Shown piece after piece: positions 46,901-60,196 of a stretch of DNA of 64,000 nt (positions are counted from its first letter, which is position 1; every line of letters begins with the position of its first letter). The notes beneath the pieces were generated by a model that was not told the origin of the DNA, made no database searches, and saw nothing but the letters and a program-made list of their open reading frames with translations. The DNA is from Arthrobotrys musiformis (Eukaryota > Ascomycota > Orbiliomycetes > Orbiliales > Orbiliaceae): assembly GCA_036971715.1 (NCBI GenBank), contig JAVHJL010000004.1, positions 3,410,001 to 3,474,000 of the forward strand, read 5' to 3'. The position numbers and the translations under genes were made by a program.

Positions 46901-49000
46901 TCAATGCACGCAAAATCGCACAGCTAGAAAAAGGTATCTCGCGGGTATGCAGTGTGATTGTGGCAATGCAATATTCCTGAGGCTCTATAATCAAAGCGCC
47001 ATGCATCAACGAAGTAAAAAAAGGTACCTTTCTGAAACATCTCGAACACCATAAACACCACACCATCGTGTGTCGACAGCAGACTTCAAAATTTCTCTCA
47101 TGAGCTTTTGCGATATTATACCTAAATCGGGATAAGCTCGAGCGCGCGGCCTCTCAGATAGATTTTACCTTTCGATCGAGTTAGATCCTACGATACCATA
47201 ACTCCCGAGCTCTTCTTCCGACGACGGAAAGAGCGAAGGAATTCCTAATTGAGCTTTTGCTCTCAAAAACGTGGCTCAAAATCCGCTTCCTCCTATATCG
47301 GAGATGTCTTATCATTCTATAATATCCAGAAAAATCAGTTCAACTTAGTACACTTTTGGACCACTGTGGGGTGCGAATACGAACCACAAGATTCCTTCTT
47401 TCTCTTCACCGAATCATTTAAACCCAGAGAGTTTCACGTGAGAGGGTGTGAGCGTGTAAATTGTATTTTTTTGTATATATAAACATTTCTTTGGGAGCAG
47501 GAATAAGCCATTCCTCCCGCCTTGATTACGAAACTAGTCTCCAGTGGTGATATGTTCCAATAAAAACTCTATTTATTCTTCAAGAAGACAGCCTTGGATG
47601 TCAAGGTACCATTATACAAGTACCGACGAATCCGCGTCTTTCTCGCCGAGACGTCAAATTTCGGGATACACGGAAAATGTCCCAAAATGGGAATTTTACA
47701 GCTTCTTTTCGAGAGAGAAGCTAGAGAGGTTTCAATAATATTACCGTTTTGTTTATAAGCTGGTATGGGTTCGGATATAGGCAGGGTCGTTTTTACCTCC
47801 GGCCGATATCGATAATGGTCACAATTAAGTCCCTCTCCGAACACCCTCCCTTCGACGTTACAAAACGAATTCGAACGGACGGCATGAAGCGACTGTTGTA
47901 ACGTAATGCGAGCTCCACCGTACTATCCTTGTTTTGTCCAAACTCTCGAGGGCTATCCATTTTTTTCGCTTCCAGGATAGGATCGTACTTACCTCAAACT
48001 GCAAAGGTATCGAGGAGGGTTAGCGAAGGAGGTTGTCGGAATATTTCTCCTAGGGATGCAGGATATGCCGTTGCCTTAACATGCAGGGCTGATTGATTGA
48101 ACTGCGCTGGCTTGCTGAAAAGAAGGTTTATCGAGTTTGCTTCGCGGCGATTGGTATTGAAGGTGAAATGCTGGTTCGATTCGCCGAAATTCAATGAATA
48201 AGATCTCAGACATCATGCCTACGAAACAAATATTCTACGAGTTTATTGATCGTCGACGGCCGCCTTAAACATGCTGCACCTGCACGCCGACGCATGCAGG
48301 TAATAATCTCCACGACGGAGAAGACCAGAGACATCCCACTATTCGATGCCCTCGGCAATACTTCCCATTATTTCAAACCCAAAAAAGTTTTTTTGGTCGG
48401 CAGTCGAATCGACCCTGCAGCAGTAATCGAAATTCAAATAATTATAATATAACCCCATGTCCGCTCCCCCAAAACCCGCCTCGTTTTGTCGTTTAGTCCT
48501 AACAGGGTCTTAATTTTGCCACGAAGGGACATCCGCAAAGAAAAAAAATAAAAAATTAAAATTCAGCTCTTTCGCCAACTCTAACATGTTTGTCAACCAC
48601 GGTACGTAAACCATGTTCAAAAAACCTCAAATGAACATTTGCAAATTTCGGTCCGCGGTCGCATTGCATGATGCGGGCGTGTGTGCGTGCATTTTTCCTT
48701 TCGAATCTTCGAGCTTTCAAATCATAATAAAAAAGATGCCTTACCAAGCTTAGCGACCAAGAAAAGAAAAATCGTAATATGATGAATTTCATAAACACGA
48801 AACAAAAGGTCACGCCAGCAAACAAAATACCTACTTCATAAAAAGACGGGAAAGGAAACTGCGTATAGGGCTCCACTTCTGCCGGGGTTGTGGTGGAAGC
48901 GTGATCAAACAATTTCGCATAGAGGAACATGCCTACATATCATCATACATTGTGGGGTGTGTGTGCGATCCCCGGTTTATGCAAGTGCACTGACATAGCT

Positions 49001-52000
49001 ACCATACGATCTTGAAAGTGTAAAAAAAGGCTCGGGATGTATTTCCACGATTTTCTTTGATCGAGTATGGCCATAAATAACGAATCTAACATTAGATTCC
49101 CTAATGTCGTACGAATCAATGAAAGGCTCTCAAAGGATAAACCCGGGTCCTTAGAAGCTGTATATGCAGTTCCAACAACCACTTTCTTCAACAAGGAGTT
49201 TCCCGGACTGAATCCGAATTTAAAGACTCATCTGATATTTGAGCTTTGATATCAAATTTGTATCATATCCTACACTGCCACTGCTATATTGAAGTATTTC
49301 AATATGAATATTTTGAGCGAAAAAAGAGAAGTCTTCTGTGTAACGGGTAATCTCGTTTTCCATATTGACTGTAATATATGCACATATATTAAAAACGTCG
49401 AGAGTGCGCACGTGCAGACAGCGGCTGGGTAATATGAACCCACTATTTCACGTTCGTATTTTTTCATGGTAATAAGTATAATGAATAAGATACCGATATC
49501 AGAACGTGGGGAAACATGTCAGTGCATCCGAATTCCGAGTGCACTAGTGTAGGATATAGATGGGCAGAGTTCATGTTTTTCGAAATTTCTCGACGTTATA
49601 GTCAATGATCGCCACCAGCTATGGCTTCAACTTTCTGTCATACGTGGGCGTCAAGCGGCAACTTGGTGTCGATTGACTCTTTGGGGACAGTGCCGGGTTG
49701 TGATTGGCTCCTGACAAAGTTTTAGTGAGGGTTGCACAAAATATTACCCCCCAACCTAATCTCGAGCTTAGAAACAGACACAAGTGATGCCTAAGTGATC
49801 AGCCCCAATCTTCAAAAAACATCAAATTGATCGCGACAAGACGAAGGCAAAAAAATGAATAAAAATAAACAAGAAGCCGTCCCTGACTCAAACCTTAACT
49901 TTGACCTTCAAAATTCAATTCTAGAAACCCCATTCCTCCGGTGTTAAGGGAAAAAAGACGAGCCAAAAAAAAGCCTCGCGATAATTTATTCTCGAAGTTC
50001 TCGTACGGATATCTCAACAGGATCATCCCAGCTTCTCGACGGGAGTACCGATACCACTAACAATTGTGCCCCATAATCCCCACATTTTATTGACCTTGAC
50101 AGATATTGACGTCCCCAGTTCCCTGTACCGCCCGGGAAATAGACAATAATGTAAAACATATACGCCTCATGAACAAAAAAGTCTCCACCCTATCGGCCCC
50201 CCCCACATCATGTAATGCGGGACTGCAACTATCTCCACCCGGGAGGTGGTGCATCGACACCTACTCAAGTTGCACTGTTGTTTACATTTCATTTGATTCA
50301 TTCCACTCCAGATAACCTAAAGGATCTAAAATCCCTCCCCCTTCCATCACAGTCTACCCACTTCCATGCAACGGGATACAGCATATGTAATGAGCACGCA
50401 CGTTCTTGCAGGAATGCATGTAGCTAGCAGCCGTTACTGGTATACCTTAGTTAAGCTAAAGCGAAAATAATAAAGAGTATGTTCATGGCGAGCCGCCGAA
50501 CACGAGATCGATCAGATGATAACCCATGATACATAGTACATAATTTAGTTGCATTTTTCAATGTGCGTGTGAGGGTGTTTTCTTTTTGGTTGTGGTGGTT
50601 TTTATGCAAGTCTGTGCACATTGGAGCTTCGTTGGCAGGTTTGGAACGTGCATGCATGATGACAAGACGGTAAAAGGTTTTCCGTTGCGGCTGTCGGGAT
50701 TAGGACGGAAAGGCTCGAGAGGCCTGAGAAGGGCTTCCACAAACTCCTTGAAGAAAAAAACGGGGGGTACGAGTATTTCGAAATGCTGGCTAGCTGGAAG
50801 AACGTTGGGAGTCCTGAAGTCCATGAGGGTACGTATCCCTGATCTGGACCTCTAGCGTTCTAGGCCCCACGTTCTCGACCCATTATACAACACGACAGGG
50901 CCAGTGCGTCGAATCTACTATTACGCCACCTTTCCAGCTCAAGCTCCTATTCAGGAGCTTCCTAGCTGAACGGGGGAAAGGATGCTTTAATTTGCTGAAG
51001 ATATGCGGCTGCAGCTGGAAAGCCGGTCTCCAACGCCACAAAGGACAATGTAGTCGAATGTGGGTTCGCGGGAATTCCGGATCCGCGGAAGACGGTTTTT
51101 TTTCTTCGTTGAGCTCGTGCTTGTCGTTAGTTTAAGCTACTTTCGAAGTTGTTCATTGGAGGTTGTGAATCGATTACGATCTAGATCTCGATAGGTATGT
51201 GCTTTGACGACACTGCGCACATTCGAATGTACAGATTTAAATATTCTATGTAATTGAGTCATCTTGAAAGGATCGAAGCTAGGAGATGAGTCCACGGAGT
51301 TTTCCAGAATGCAAAAGGCTGTGTATTTTTTAAAGCTTCGGAAATTGGAACGGTTGTGTGCGGGATAGAGAGCAGCTTAAGCTGGATTGACTTCTAGAGT
51401 TTGCTTATCATATGAGGTGGATACATGAGCGGTACTTACCATTACTTTGTTGTATATTGTGCTTCTTGTATATCGGAATAGAGAAAACGTAAGCGCAACT
51501 GGTATCTACAAAGTAGCCCCCAACCCGAATGTTGAGGTATTTTCATACAGTACCAGCAGGCTGGGATCAAAGTCTTTAGCTTCCCCTTGCTCGATTCGAA
51601 GGGTTGGGAATGTTGTGGCTTCCTCGCTCCACATATAAGGACCCCTCGGGTAGTATACATCGGTCTCAATCTATTCAATACACATGGGATAAGTATAGTC
51701 AATTGAGGTCATGGAGGGGGATTCTTATGCACATTCCATTATCTCCTCTGCTCCTTATATATATCCTGTATACTAGAACTTAATTGCGAATATGTATATA
51801 GTCTACTCCAATTATGATATCACTTCGTAGATTTAAAGTTAGGAACCTGGCTGACGAAATGTGATGTATCATCAAGTATTTGAGTACGTAATTGTCGTTA
51901 TTTTGTACCAGTTCATGTATATACTATTGAAGATCCATCTGCAAACGCTATGCACGTTTGACTTTAGTTTTCGCAACCATGCTCCATGCCTAACATCTGA

Positions 52001-52400
52001 GCTCCCTTGCTTTCTCGATTCGAAAAATTACGGCAACTATCCCGTACGTACCCATCCGGCCGGATTATCAACTAGTCCCGGCACCACCCTTCGGGCTTTC
52101 ACTAAGCTTGGGCCACACCGCCTCCCATCAATAGGACGAGTAAGTTTTAAGCTTTAAGACAATTTTCTTCGTCCCGAGAATTTGACTCTTCTACCGGCTA
52201 CCAGTATTGCTTAAGACTTTCTCTGCATTGCATATGCTCGTATCGCGGTGACTCGATCCCAAAACGACACCGTTAGCCGTAGGAGTATGAATGCCTTACA
52301 TGCCCAAATACTTAGACCGTATCTATGCATATGCACACTAGAGACGGAATGGAAAGCCTCGAATTCACTACAGAGAGAATTGAAAAGAAGAGCAACTTTA
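49001..52400. other. intergenic, nothing recognised
   Basis: Only short ORFs (below 100 codons) and AT-rich patches. No repeats or conserved motifs noticed. Confidence 0.4.
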
Positions 52401-52537
52401 GCCTACTCACTTTAGTGACACTGGATGGAGGCCCTTGTCTCGGGCACCCCTCTCTACGGATATAAACTTTCCATCTCTACCCGAGAATTCTTCGATTACG
52501 CAGATGGCGGACGGGTACCCTCTACCCCTTGATAGGA

Positions 52538-52996
52538 ATGTTCGACGGGGCTGCGAGTCTCCGAACTTTCGGAAATTTCAAAAAAGGTATTCCCGTATAC
52601 ATATCAAAATTGGTTAGAACAACCGGCCAACCCGGGCTCGACCTTGCATCGGACATTCCATGGCACGGGATTGGCGTGGTATATATCGTTGAACTCCGAA
52701 ATAATGCGTATAGAGGTTTGCTTCCCGATAGATTAAATCACAAGCTCCCGGACGTCACCGATATCTTAAGTTGTAGATTAGTTAATCTGGAATTTTCGAA
52801 CAAGCCAACAATTTTGTCAAAAAAATTCAAATTAGTCATTCGATTTATAGACCCAAAAACCAAAATACAACATTCCACGTGCTTTGCAACCATTTATCTA
52901 AAAGCATGGCGAACATGTGACTCCGGCGGACTATCACCAACAGCACGTGACGCATTCCGAATTTGGACGGTACTAGGCCTGTTAGCAATCGGATAG
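52538..52996 (+). CDS. possible orphan ORF of about 150 residues
   Basis: From the ATG at 52538 the frame runs 152 codons to TAG at 52996. It is not low-complexity and contains alternating hydrophobic/charged blocks such as IPWHGIGVVYIVELRNNAY and KKFKLVIRFIDPKTKIQHS, resembling a beta-rich domain. No signal peptide, membrane segment or known family is seen. The frame is open a little upstream of the ATG. It may be a lineage-specific gene, a fragment of a decayed one, or chance. Confidence 0.3.
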   Translation: MFDGAASLRTFGNFKKGIPVYISKLVRTTGQPGLDLASDIPWHGIGVVYIVELRNNAYRGLLPDRLNHKLPDVTDILSCRLVNLEFSNKPTILSKKFKLVIRFIDPKTKIQHSTCFATIYLKAWRTCDSGGLSPTARDAFRIWTVLGLLAIG

Positions 52997-52999
52997 TGG

Positions 53000-55900
53000 A
53001 TATTGCTACCCAGCTCAGATGAGATATAGGGATAGGATTAGGGAGTCTCTGATTGAATGGACAAACCTACGGATTTCTCGTACTACAGATAGTAGTTGGA
53101 CAATAAATTTGTAAATTTCGGCATCTGAAGACCATAAAGCTTTCGGCTAGATGTTTCATTCGCCTGGCCGGCAGTGAGAGAGTACAGTCCTGCCTGATGA
53201 TCAACAACATTGCAGGATAATATATTCTTTCGTAGCAATTAGGTTGCCTGGATACACTGTATCAATATTAAAACCCTGCTCCAATTCGATTTGAGAACTA
53301 GAATACTGTAAAAATGAGAGTTCCTGATTGTTCAGGATTTTTCTATACATATGGTTTAATTGAATCTGTTTTTAGGTATCTAGGTCTGGAGGTAGACTAC
53401 GGGGAGCCTATGGAGACTCTAGAGCCTCGAGGTGGATTTTGCGAGAGACATGCCTCCATAGGGCCTAATAGATAATTTTTAAGCTTGAATCGAGGCTAAT
53501 TTGTGAGATACCCAATGTGGTCGAATATCTAAATCTCAACGTGGCCTTATTTAGATCTGGTTCCATACTTTCCGAGGAGTCTGGCGACGAGACAGAGGGC
53601 TGCACTCGTAAAACAAAGCGGGCTCGCGCCATGATATCACGTCATTTGACACTACGGGAGTTGACTCAAATGATACCTTAACGTAATTAACTTTTGTCTA
53701 TGATACCCACGTACTGATGTCAAACTATACCCATTGCGAACTACAACTTCCACAATTAGGCAGAGTATCGGTAACCTAGGTGCTGAAGTTTGCTTAGCCC
53801 TCTATGCTATATACTTAGCTAAACATAAACTAGTGAAAGTGGAGACTGGAAAAGTATCAATAAACTATCAAACCCATGGAGTATTTGGTATAAAAGATAA
53901 AAGCACCACCAACTCAGACCAGCGCTGTATACATTCGGTTTCGTGGACACTTTGGGCCATGGGATTCGGTCTCGCTTTGGAAAATATTATCGTATGTGAC
54001 GCTATTTGAAGAGATGTGTTTTTCAAACGGCGCTCGAATAAATTTATAAAGCACAAAACCAAGGAACCTCTCGACTGAATATATTTTCTGTAAGAATCGG
54101 AGGTAATTTATATTCAATTGCTTGATTGTGGGCTCATTTTGAGACTGGTATCGATATTGATTTTGATAACCAACTAGCACTAGCGCTGTACCGTGTTGCT
54201 TGTGTTGGATATAGATAGAAGTTAGTACGTATTATGCAGTCTCGGAATCAAAAAGCTGTGCTCGGTAGTCTGGGAGTCAATTACCTTGTGTTTGGAGTAT
54301 TGTGCTGTGTCGAAAGCGGTTAGCTTTTTAATGTCATCTGAAGACCAACTACTATAGACTAGACTACCTATCTGAAGGCGCCTTTCAATTCATCCAGCTA
54401 GATATTCAAGCATTGCTTGTCTCCTGCGCAGCACCACCCTCTATTGACCGATTATATTCCACGGCCACGGACTATATTGATCGAGGGGGTTTCTCGCTAC
54501 ACAGCCCTATATAGCTATAGGAACACGAAGATACAAAAGTTTAGGTTCAAATTCGTCTTTAATTCCTATTTAGGGTAGGTCGATAGGTTGAGCATACATA
54601 TAGTTGACCCTTTCTTGAGAGATTTACGTTCACTGTTAACTGATATCTATAGACCTAAACTTAATAAAGTCGAACGAAATTCATCCTCTGTAAAATAGGT
54701 TACATTAGATATTCTTTGGGAGGTCTAGGTACGAGACCAGTTAGATTGTATTTTGGCAATATTGCAATATCTGTGAGTTTCCTTGCTTGTAGAACTCCGG
54801 TGCGTCGCTAAACGCTGTAAAGGTTGATGAAGAAATCGATTCCTAAATCCAATTCATGAGGGAGGAAGGGTGCTAACTATCAAGCTGGAGTGGGGAAACA
54901 ATTACGCGTACAACGAAGCTGCAGTTACAATTCTGGATGGGACGGCCGACGTGCATGATTGAATATCGCATACAATGTCCCAATCGAATCCGTTAGAGAC
55001 GAGCGGTACAGATAAGAGATGTGTTTTGAAGCCGAAAGGAGCGCCGCCATTGTCGTTTTGAACCCCCAAATCTTTTGTCATTACGATAAGATATTATCGA
55101 TATATCGGCCGGGAACATTTTATCGCAAGTACTTAATTTCTTATAATTACCATGTCCACAAAATGACGAGAGGGATACCGTAGGAATCAATTTGAAAAAA
55201 CTCCTACTCGAATATAAGATCATAATCAAATTCAACATTACAAAATGTCAAAATGCAAACTCAAAAGTAAACCTTTCTAATTTAAATTTCTTTATAATCT
55301 AAAAGAAAATTCGTCTCTTCCATACAAAATTAATTCATGTAACATATTATTCTAAAGTAGTACCCTTAATAAGGGGTATCATTGTTGCGATCGAAAGAAG
55401 AAGGATAATATTAGAAGATACGTATCTTACTTTCGAATTCTTGAGGTAGGCGTTGTATGGTATCGTCCTATAGCCGTATACAAGGCTATGAAATTTGGGT
55501 TTTAAATTTTCTTCAACTTGGGAAAACATGTGCAAAAGTGATTCGTTCGGAGTCCGAGGTTGCAGGCTGGGCCGGCTAAGTTACTCGCGTATATATACTC
55601 CCAGGCCTGGGTACGAGACAAGCGTATATACAGATATGCTTAATTTTGATATTTTACCTTCAGTATTGCCTAGCTCAGCTACAGCTGGGACACAAGATGC
55701 AAGCCATTCCGCAATGCGCACCAATAGGTCCCGCAAAATGCAAGCCATTCCGCAATGCGCACCAATGGACCCCGCAAAGTAGCCAGGATGTTGCGAAAAC
55801 AGTGGCAAACATGAGTTTGCAAAAAAAAAAAAATCTGTATACTAAACATCGTAGGCGTTGCATTTGTGAAGCCTGGTATACGTATACGTAGTTATCGTGG

Positions 55901-56179
55901 CGGTTTCAGAAACTGTAAGTCGGCATGCCGGCACGCCGGACTAAAGATATATGGCTGTATAAATGTATATACTCAAGCTGTATCAACCCCGCAAAGCTAT
56001 AGCTAAGCGTTCGACAACCAGTCTTGGATGCTACGGCTGAGAGCGGGGTATGATCTTATGTGAAGTGCTTCGGATTCAGCTTGCCACGATGTCATTCTCA
56101 TTCGAAGTTACGAGGTTTGTGCTAGCATGAGGGGCGGTTGGGATATTGCATTGATATCATACCTAGGTAGTATAAGTCT
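53000..56179. other. AT-rich intergenic region upstream of tyrosinase
   Basis: About 3.2 kb, visibly AT-rich in 53.2-55.4 kb. It carries two copies of the ACGAGAC motif family (54727-54742, 55601-55620) and a 41-bp tandem duplication (55697-55778). ORF 53734-54009 (+) has no ATG near its beginning and no family resemblance. Confidence 0.4.
55697..55778 (+). repeat. tandem duplication of a 41-bp unit
   Basis: Two head-to-tail copies (55697-55737 and 55738-55778) beginning ATGCAAGCCATTCC. They are identical except for a few changes after ACCAAT (AGGT versus GGAC). The unit is not a multiple of three, so it is unlikely to be coding. It lies about 525 bp upstream of the tyrosinase start. Confidence 0.85.
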
Positions 56180-56187
56180 ATAAAAGG
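56180..56187 (+). promoter_or_regulatory. TATA box of the tyrosinase gene
   Basis: TATAAAAG, 116 bp upstream of the tyrosinase ATG, a plausible core promoter position with a short leader. Confidence 0.5.
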
Positions 56188-56302
56188 GCCGCTAGATCAC
56201 TACCTCGCCCTGAAAAGGTTCAATACAACAGCAGCATCTGTCGAAAAATCATACCCACTTAGTTTTCTACTCAATCCATAATTTTTGAAATTGTAGGATC
56301 AT

Positions 56303-58973
56303 ATGAAAATGTCTTCTTCTTCTTCTGGATCTCCTTTGCGATGGGGCCCAAACGATGGACCCTATCCAATCACGGGAATTGTTCAATATCTTGAGCATGG
56401 TAAACCGATCCCTGTTCGAAGAGAAATCGATGAATGGTACTCTTCTGGGAAGGCAGAGGATAAATTGCAAGTATATATATTCTTGCGCGCCATGCAAAAC
56501 TTCCAAAAGGAACCGTTGAGAACATGATATCCTACTTCCAAATAGCTGGTATGTCACCTCGGTGTCATTTCTAGGGCTTTGAGAGTATAATTACATAGCA
56601 TACCGGTTTGACGACAATTTTAGGTATTCATGGTCTTCCTTGGGCCCCCTGGCTGGATGGGAGCAGCGCACCGACGGATCCGAAGCAGAGGAAGAACTAT
56701 TGCACCCACAATACTATCTTGTTCCCAACTTGGCACCGTCCATACTTGCTCTGCTTCGAGGTATGGCCAAAGGGAAATGGTGAATTGCTATTCATGATAA
56801 CTGACGAGTGATATAGCAACTTGTATTCGCCCACATGGAGAACTTTGTCAAAGTTGGTCACGAGAACCAAGAATGGCCTCCGGAGATGACCCCACAACTA
56901 GAAGAAGCTATCAAAACATGGCGGCTGCCTTATTGGGACCAGGGTTTACTCCGCAAAGACCCTGGTGACGAGAAAAGAAAGTATCATTTCCCAATGATTT
57001 GCCAGCGCGAGGTGATCGAAATCCCTGGATTACTGCCCCAAACTGGGCTGGTTTCACCACCTGGTGCCTCCGAAAGTAGCGAAGACCTCCTGCGCAATCC
57101 AATGTATAAGTTCCGGTTCCCAGGTGGTAAAACTATGGCGGAACTTAACTGCCCTTATCAAGTCCGAAACGAAGATGGTACTATACGCGTACGTCAAAAG
57201 TAGACCTAGAATTCAAAAGATTATATAATGTTGGAAGCTAACTCGAGTAGTATGATTACAACCCTACTAAAGCAACTAGTAGGTGGGCAATTAGTGCTAC
57301 GGGGACTGCCTGGATTGAGGGAGAGAATAATTATCAGCATGTCGTTCCAGAATTGGAAGAGCATATGTGGTATGAAAACAGAGATGATGACGACAATCCC
57401 ATACCAATCGAAAAACAATACCTGAAGACATTAGCAGAAGCGATGTCACGATTGATCCTTCCCGGCTATCTCGACGAATATGAAACTTACTCCTCAGCCC
57501 AATTTCTGGACCAGAGCAAGCCAATCGAAAATTTGTCAATTGAGGATGTGTAAGTTCTGGCCGGCCGATTCGGAGCCCACATGTACACAGGACCCATCCA
57601 GCTGACTATCGAGTTCTATAAAAGTCACAACAACCTTCATGGGTGGATTGGAGGCATTGGCCATATGTCAAATATTCCTACGTCCGCCTTCGATCCAATA
57701 TTTTGGATCCACCATGCGTAAGTCCTCGCACCGAGCAGCGCTCCAGCGTATTGAGATCTCGAGAAAGCCTGCTCACCAATTTCAAAGCAACTACGACCGT
57801 TTGCTAGCCCTTTGGCAACAAACGCACCCTGGTAAATGGATTAAAGACACATACGGTGGGGATCACGAGTATGAGTACGAAAATGGTAACTGGAGCATAC
57901 CAAGACATACCGTCGTTGATGGAAAAACGCTGTTGATGCCGTTCTACCACTGGGTTGACGGTGAACTCAAACCATTTGACTCACTAGCTGTCGAAGGCTT
58001 CGCAAAGTACGGATATACCTACCCATTGATTGATAGAGAATGGGAGGTTCCCTATGACGAAAGTCGGCGCAAAGAGGATATCAAAAAAATTACAGCTGCA
58101 GTAAACGAAGCATACGGGACCATTCGCGCTACCCTTCAAAAGCAAGTAGAAAGCGTTGAGCCCGGGGCTGGTAGGGAGATACGGGGCCTCGACCCCGTTC
58201 TGGATTCAATCGAAGAAGATGTTGCTGGAGATATCAATGACTACATTGTCAATGTTATTTTCGACAGGTGGGCTTAACTACACCGACGCAGGCTCGCAGT
58301 ATGATCCTATTGCTAACATTCTACACAAATCCGTTAGATATGCTAATCAAGGGGGTGGATACATTATCCATATTCTGCTTGGAGAATCGAGTGAACTCAA
58401 CGGGAGAATAAACCTCCAGGGAAAGGCAATTGCCGCAGGCACTGTTATTGCACTGGGGAATGGTCTACTACCTGACGGGCCCGAGGGGTCTGAGGCTGAG
58501 GGCGCAGGTGGCTGTGAGAATTGTGCTAAACAGAAAGCTGGGAAGATCCTCAGCACTGGTCAAATCTTGCTCAGCAAATCAATTTTGGACCAAATTGTTC
58601 CTAATCATGACTTCCCTCAAATCCACCGACTCAATCAGGTCAGAGATATCACGGAGTTCCTCAAGGAAAATTTGCACTGGAAAGTTACTGACGTAAGTTT
58701 CTCCCCCGTGAAATTCTATGATGTGATCAAATGAAGACTATTGGCGGGCTAACTAGCATTCGGATGTATATATAGTTCGGTGGTAATATCCTTGATATCA
58801 ATGGTGACGATTTCAAAGATCTCAAAATCTCTGCGGCTATCGGAAAAATGATATACTACCATGATGTTACTCGACCTCCAAAATTCGGTCACTACGACAT
58901 CGTTACTGATATCACGGAGCATAAACCCCTCGGTCTCAGCGCCCATGAAGTGGGCTCATATTATTCTGTTTGA
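56303..58973 (+). CDS. tyrosinase (polyphenol oxidase), with an apparent frameshift in exon 1
   Basis: Eight exons: 56303-56548, 56624-56760, 56817-57188, 57251-57549, 57625-57717, 57788-58267, 58338-58692 and 58776-58973, about 726 residues. Tyrosinases are type-3 copper enzymes that oxidise monophenols and diphenols to quinones for melanin. CuA ligands: H85 (GIHGLPW), H111 and H120 (YCTHNTILFPTWHRPYLLCF); C109 is placed to form the usual thioether with H111. CuB ligands: H353 and H357 (VHNNLHGW) and H381 or H382 (FDPIFWIHHANYDR). The C-terminal domain has a CENC motif (about 602-605), as in precursors whose lid domain is cleaved. No signal peptide is visible (MKMSSSSSGSP), suggesting a cytosolic enzyme. 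Oddity: exon 1 reads QNFQKEP in one frame and VENMISYFQIAG in another. One base is missing near 56508, so the literal reading stops at 56527. This is a recent null allele or a sequence error. Confidence 0.88.
56505..56512 (+). other. one-base frameshift in tyrosinase exon 1
   Basis: Upstream of here the tyrosinase frame ends in FQKEP; downstream the family-typical SYFQIAGIHG is in the frame that needs one more base. Exon 1 as read is 246 nt, whereas the phase-1 junction with exon 2 requires 247. No nearby splice pair restores the frame. Confidence 0.7.
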
Positions 58974-59178
58974 AATACAATTAAAATGCAGCAGTGTGTG
59001 TACACGTGCATATGTATGTCAACTTTGGCACCACATTCCAGCCACAACTTTCTATATAGTGCAAAAAACATATATGTTTTTGAGGTTATCTGTCTCATTG
59101 GCCTTAAGGCGGATATCACGAGGAAGCTTATGACTATTATTTTACGCAAAGTATGATCAATGGAATACATGATTTGTG

Positions 59179-59204
59179 CTGGTCTCGCTCCCAGCCTCAC
59201 CCAG
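59179..59204 (-). repeat. repeat-family member (CTGGTCTCG...CACCCAG)
   Basis: This 26-bp segment matches the reverse complement of the right half of the palindrome at 61839-61889 with about one mismatch. Confidence 0.6.
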
Positions 59205-60196
59205 ATTTGTGCCACTTGGGGCGTGGGAATTAAAACTTTATTGTATCGCGTAGTGGCGCCCACGTATAATCCCACAAGACGCATTGTCCAACCGTCGATA
59301 TGTATTTCCCTCAACCGGATTTTCCATAGTTTGAGCTCTTAGCCCGACGCTAATGTGAATTGCTTTTGGGATACCGGTACTACTTTAAAGCTTTTCAAGG
59401 GACGCCCCTGTATCGATATGCGTCTGGGATAAATCGATATAAACATGAACATCGTGCAGGTTAGTCCTAGCGCTCACGTGCTCACTTAGCTTAACTTTCT
59501 TGCCAAATGGGCCAGGGCCAAATCCCTGATAGGACGGGTGTATGCCGTTTTCCGGTTTGCGAGGGTATACCTATTATATACTAATTTATCATGTACTAAA
59601 TATTATAAATGGTTAGTTTTATATAACCTTTCGTTCAGCCCTAGTCTAAGAAGCATTCTTAACTTGAAGATTTGATGCATGTTCTGATTTCTGCTTCGGG
59701 CCGGGCCCGGGTTAACAGCAATATGTCTGGTGGCAGCTAATCATAATTATCAAGACTTAGCTAACTAAAGAGCGTAGATTTCTATTTTATGCTATAGCTA
59801 TATATAATACTAGATAACTAAACCAAGTGATGAGAGCAAATAAAATAATAGTCGACAGCGACTAGGTTAAACGACAGTAGGTGAACTTGACAGCAGAACT
59901 AATTGGAATGACAGTAGTGATCGTACATAACTCGGGGGCTTCCAATACCATTTCGCCTCGTAACATCCGAACATTTGATCGAAATTTCCACGACATATAA
60001 AAAGAGTGATAGAGAGCGTCTTCCGGTGCATATATATCCCATCGCAATAACATGTAGTTTCATAGCAACACACATACCGCCGCTTCAGTATACTTCGGCG
60101 TCAAAAATCTGGCCCGTCTGCAGGGAATTTGCAACCATTAGCGACGCGCGCCAATGGTAATTTTGGAAATATGGTGCATTTGCACCGGTAATTAGC

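Larger units (their letters stand above)
41801..49000. other. gene-poor region with simple repeats
   Basis: About 7 kb without a recognisable gene. It holds four simple-sequence tracts listed separately and many ORFs below 150 codons, often overlapping on both strands (for example 43541-43951 +, 43983-44408 -, 45695-46135 +). None resembles a known family. A minus-strand frame at 48556-48930 (124 codons) starts with an ATG and has a hydrophobic middle, but a GTAGGT directly after PFPSFYE suggests that if it is a gene, only about 32 residues belong to its first exon. Confidence 0.35.

Noticed and set aside
57548..57624. Apparent premature stop (TAA at 57551) in the tyrosinase, with a readable frame FGAHMYTGPIQ following it
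   Set aside because: A GTAAGT donor at the stop, a CTGAC branch site and an AAAAG acceptor define a 75-nt intron. Removing it gives SIEDVHNNLHGW, the expected CuB motif.
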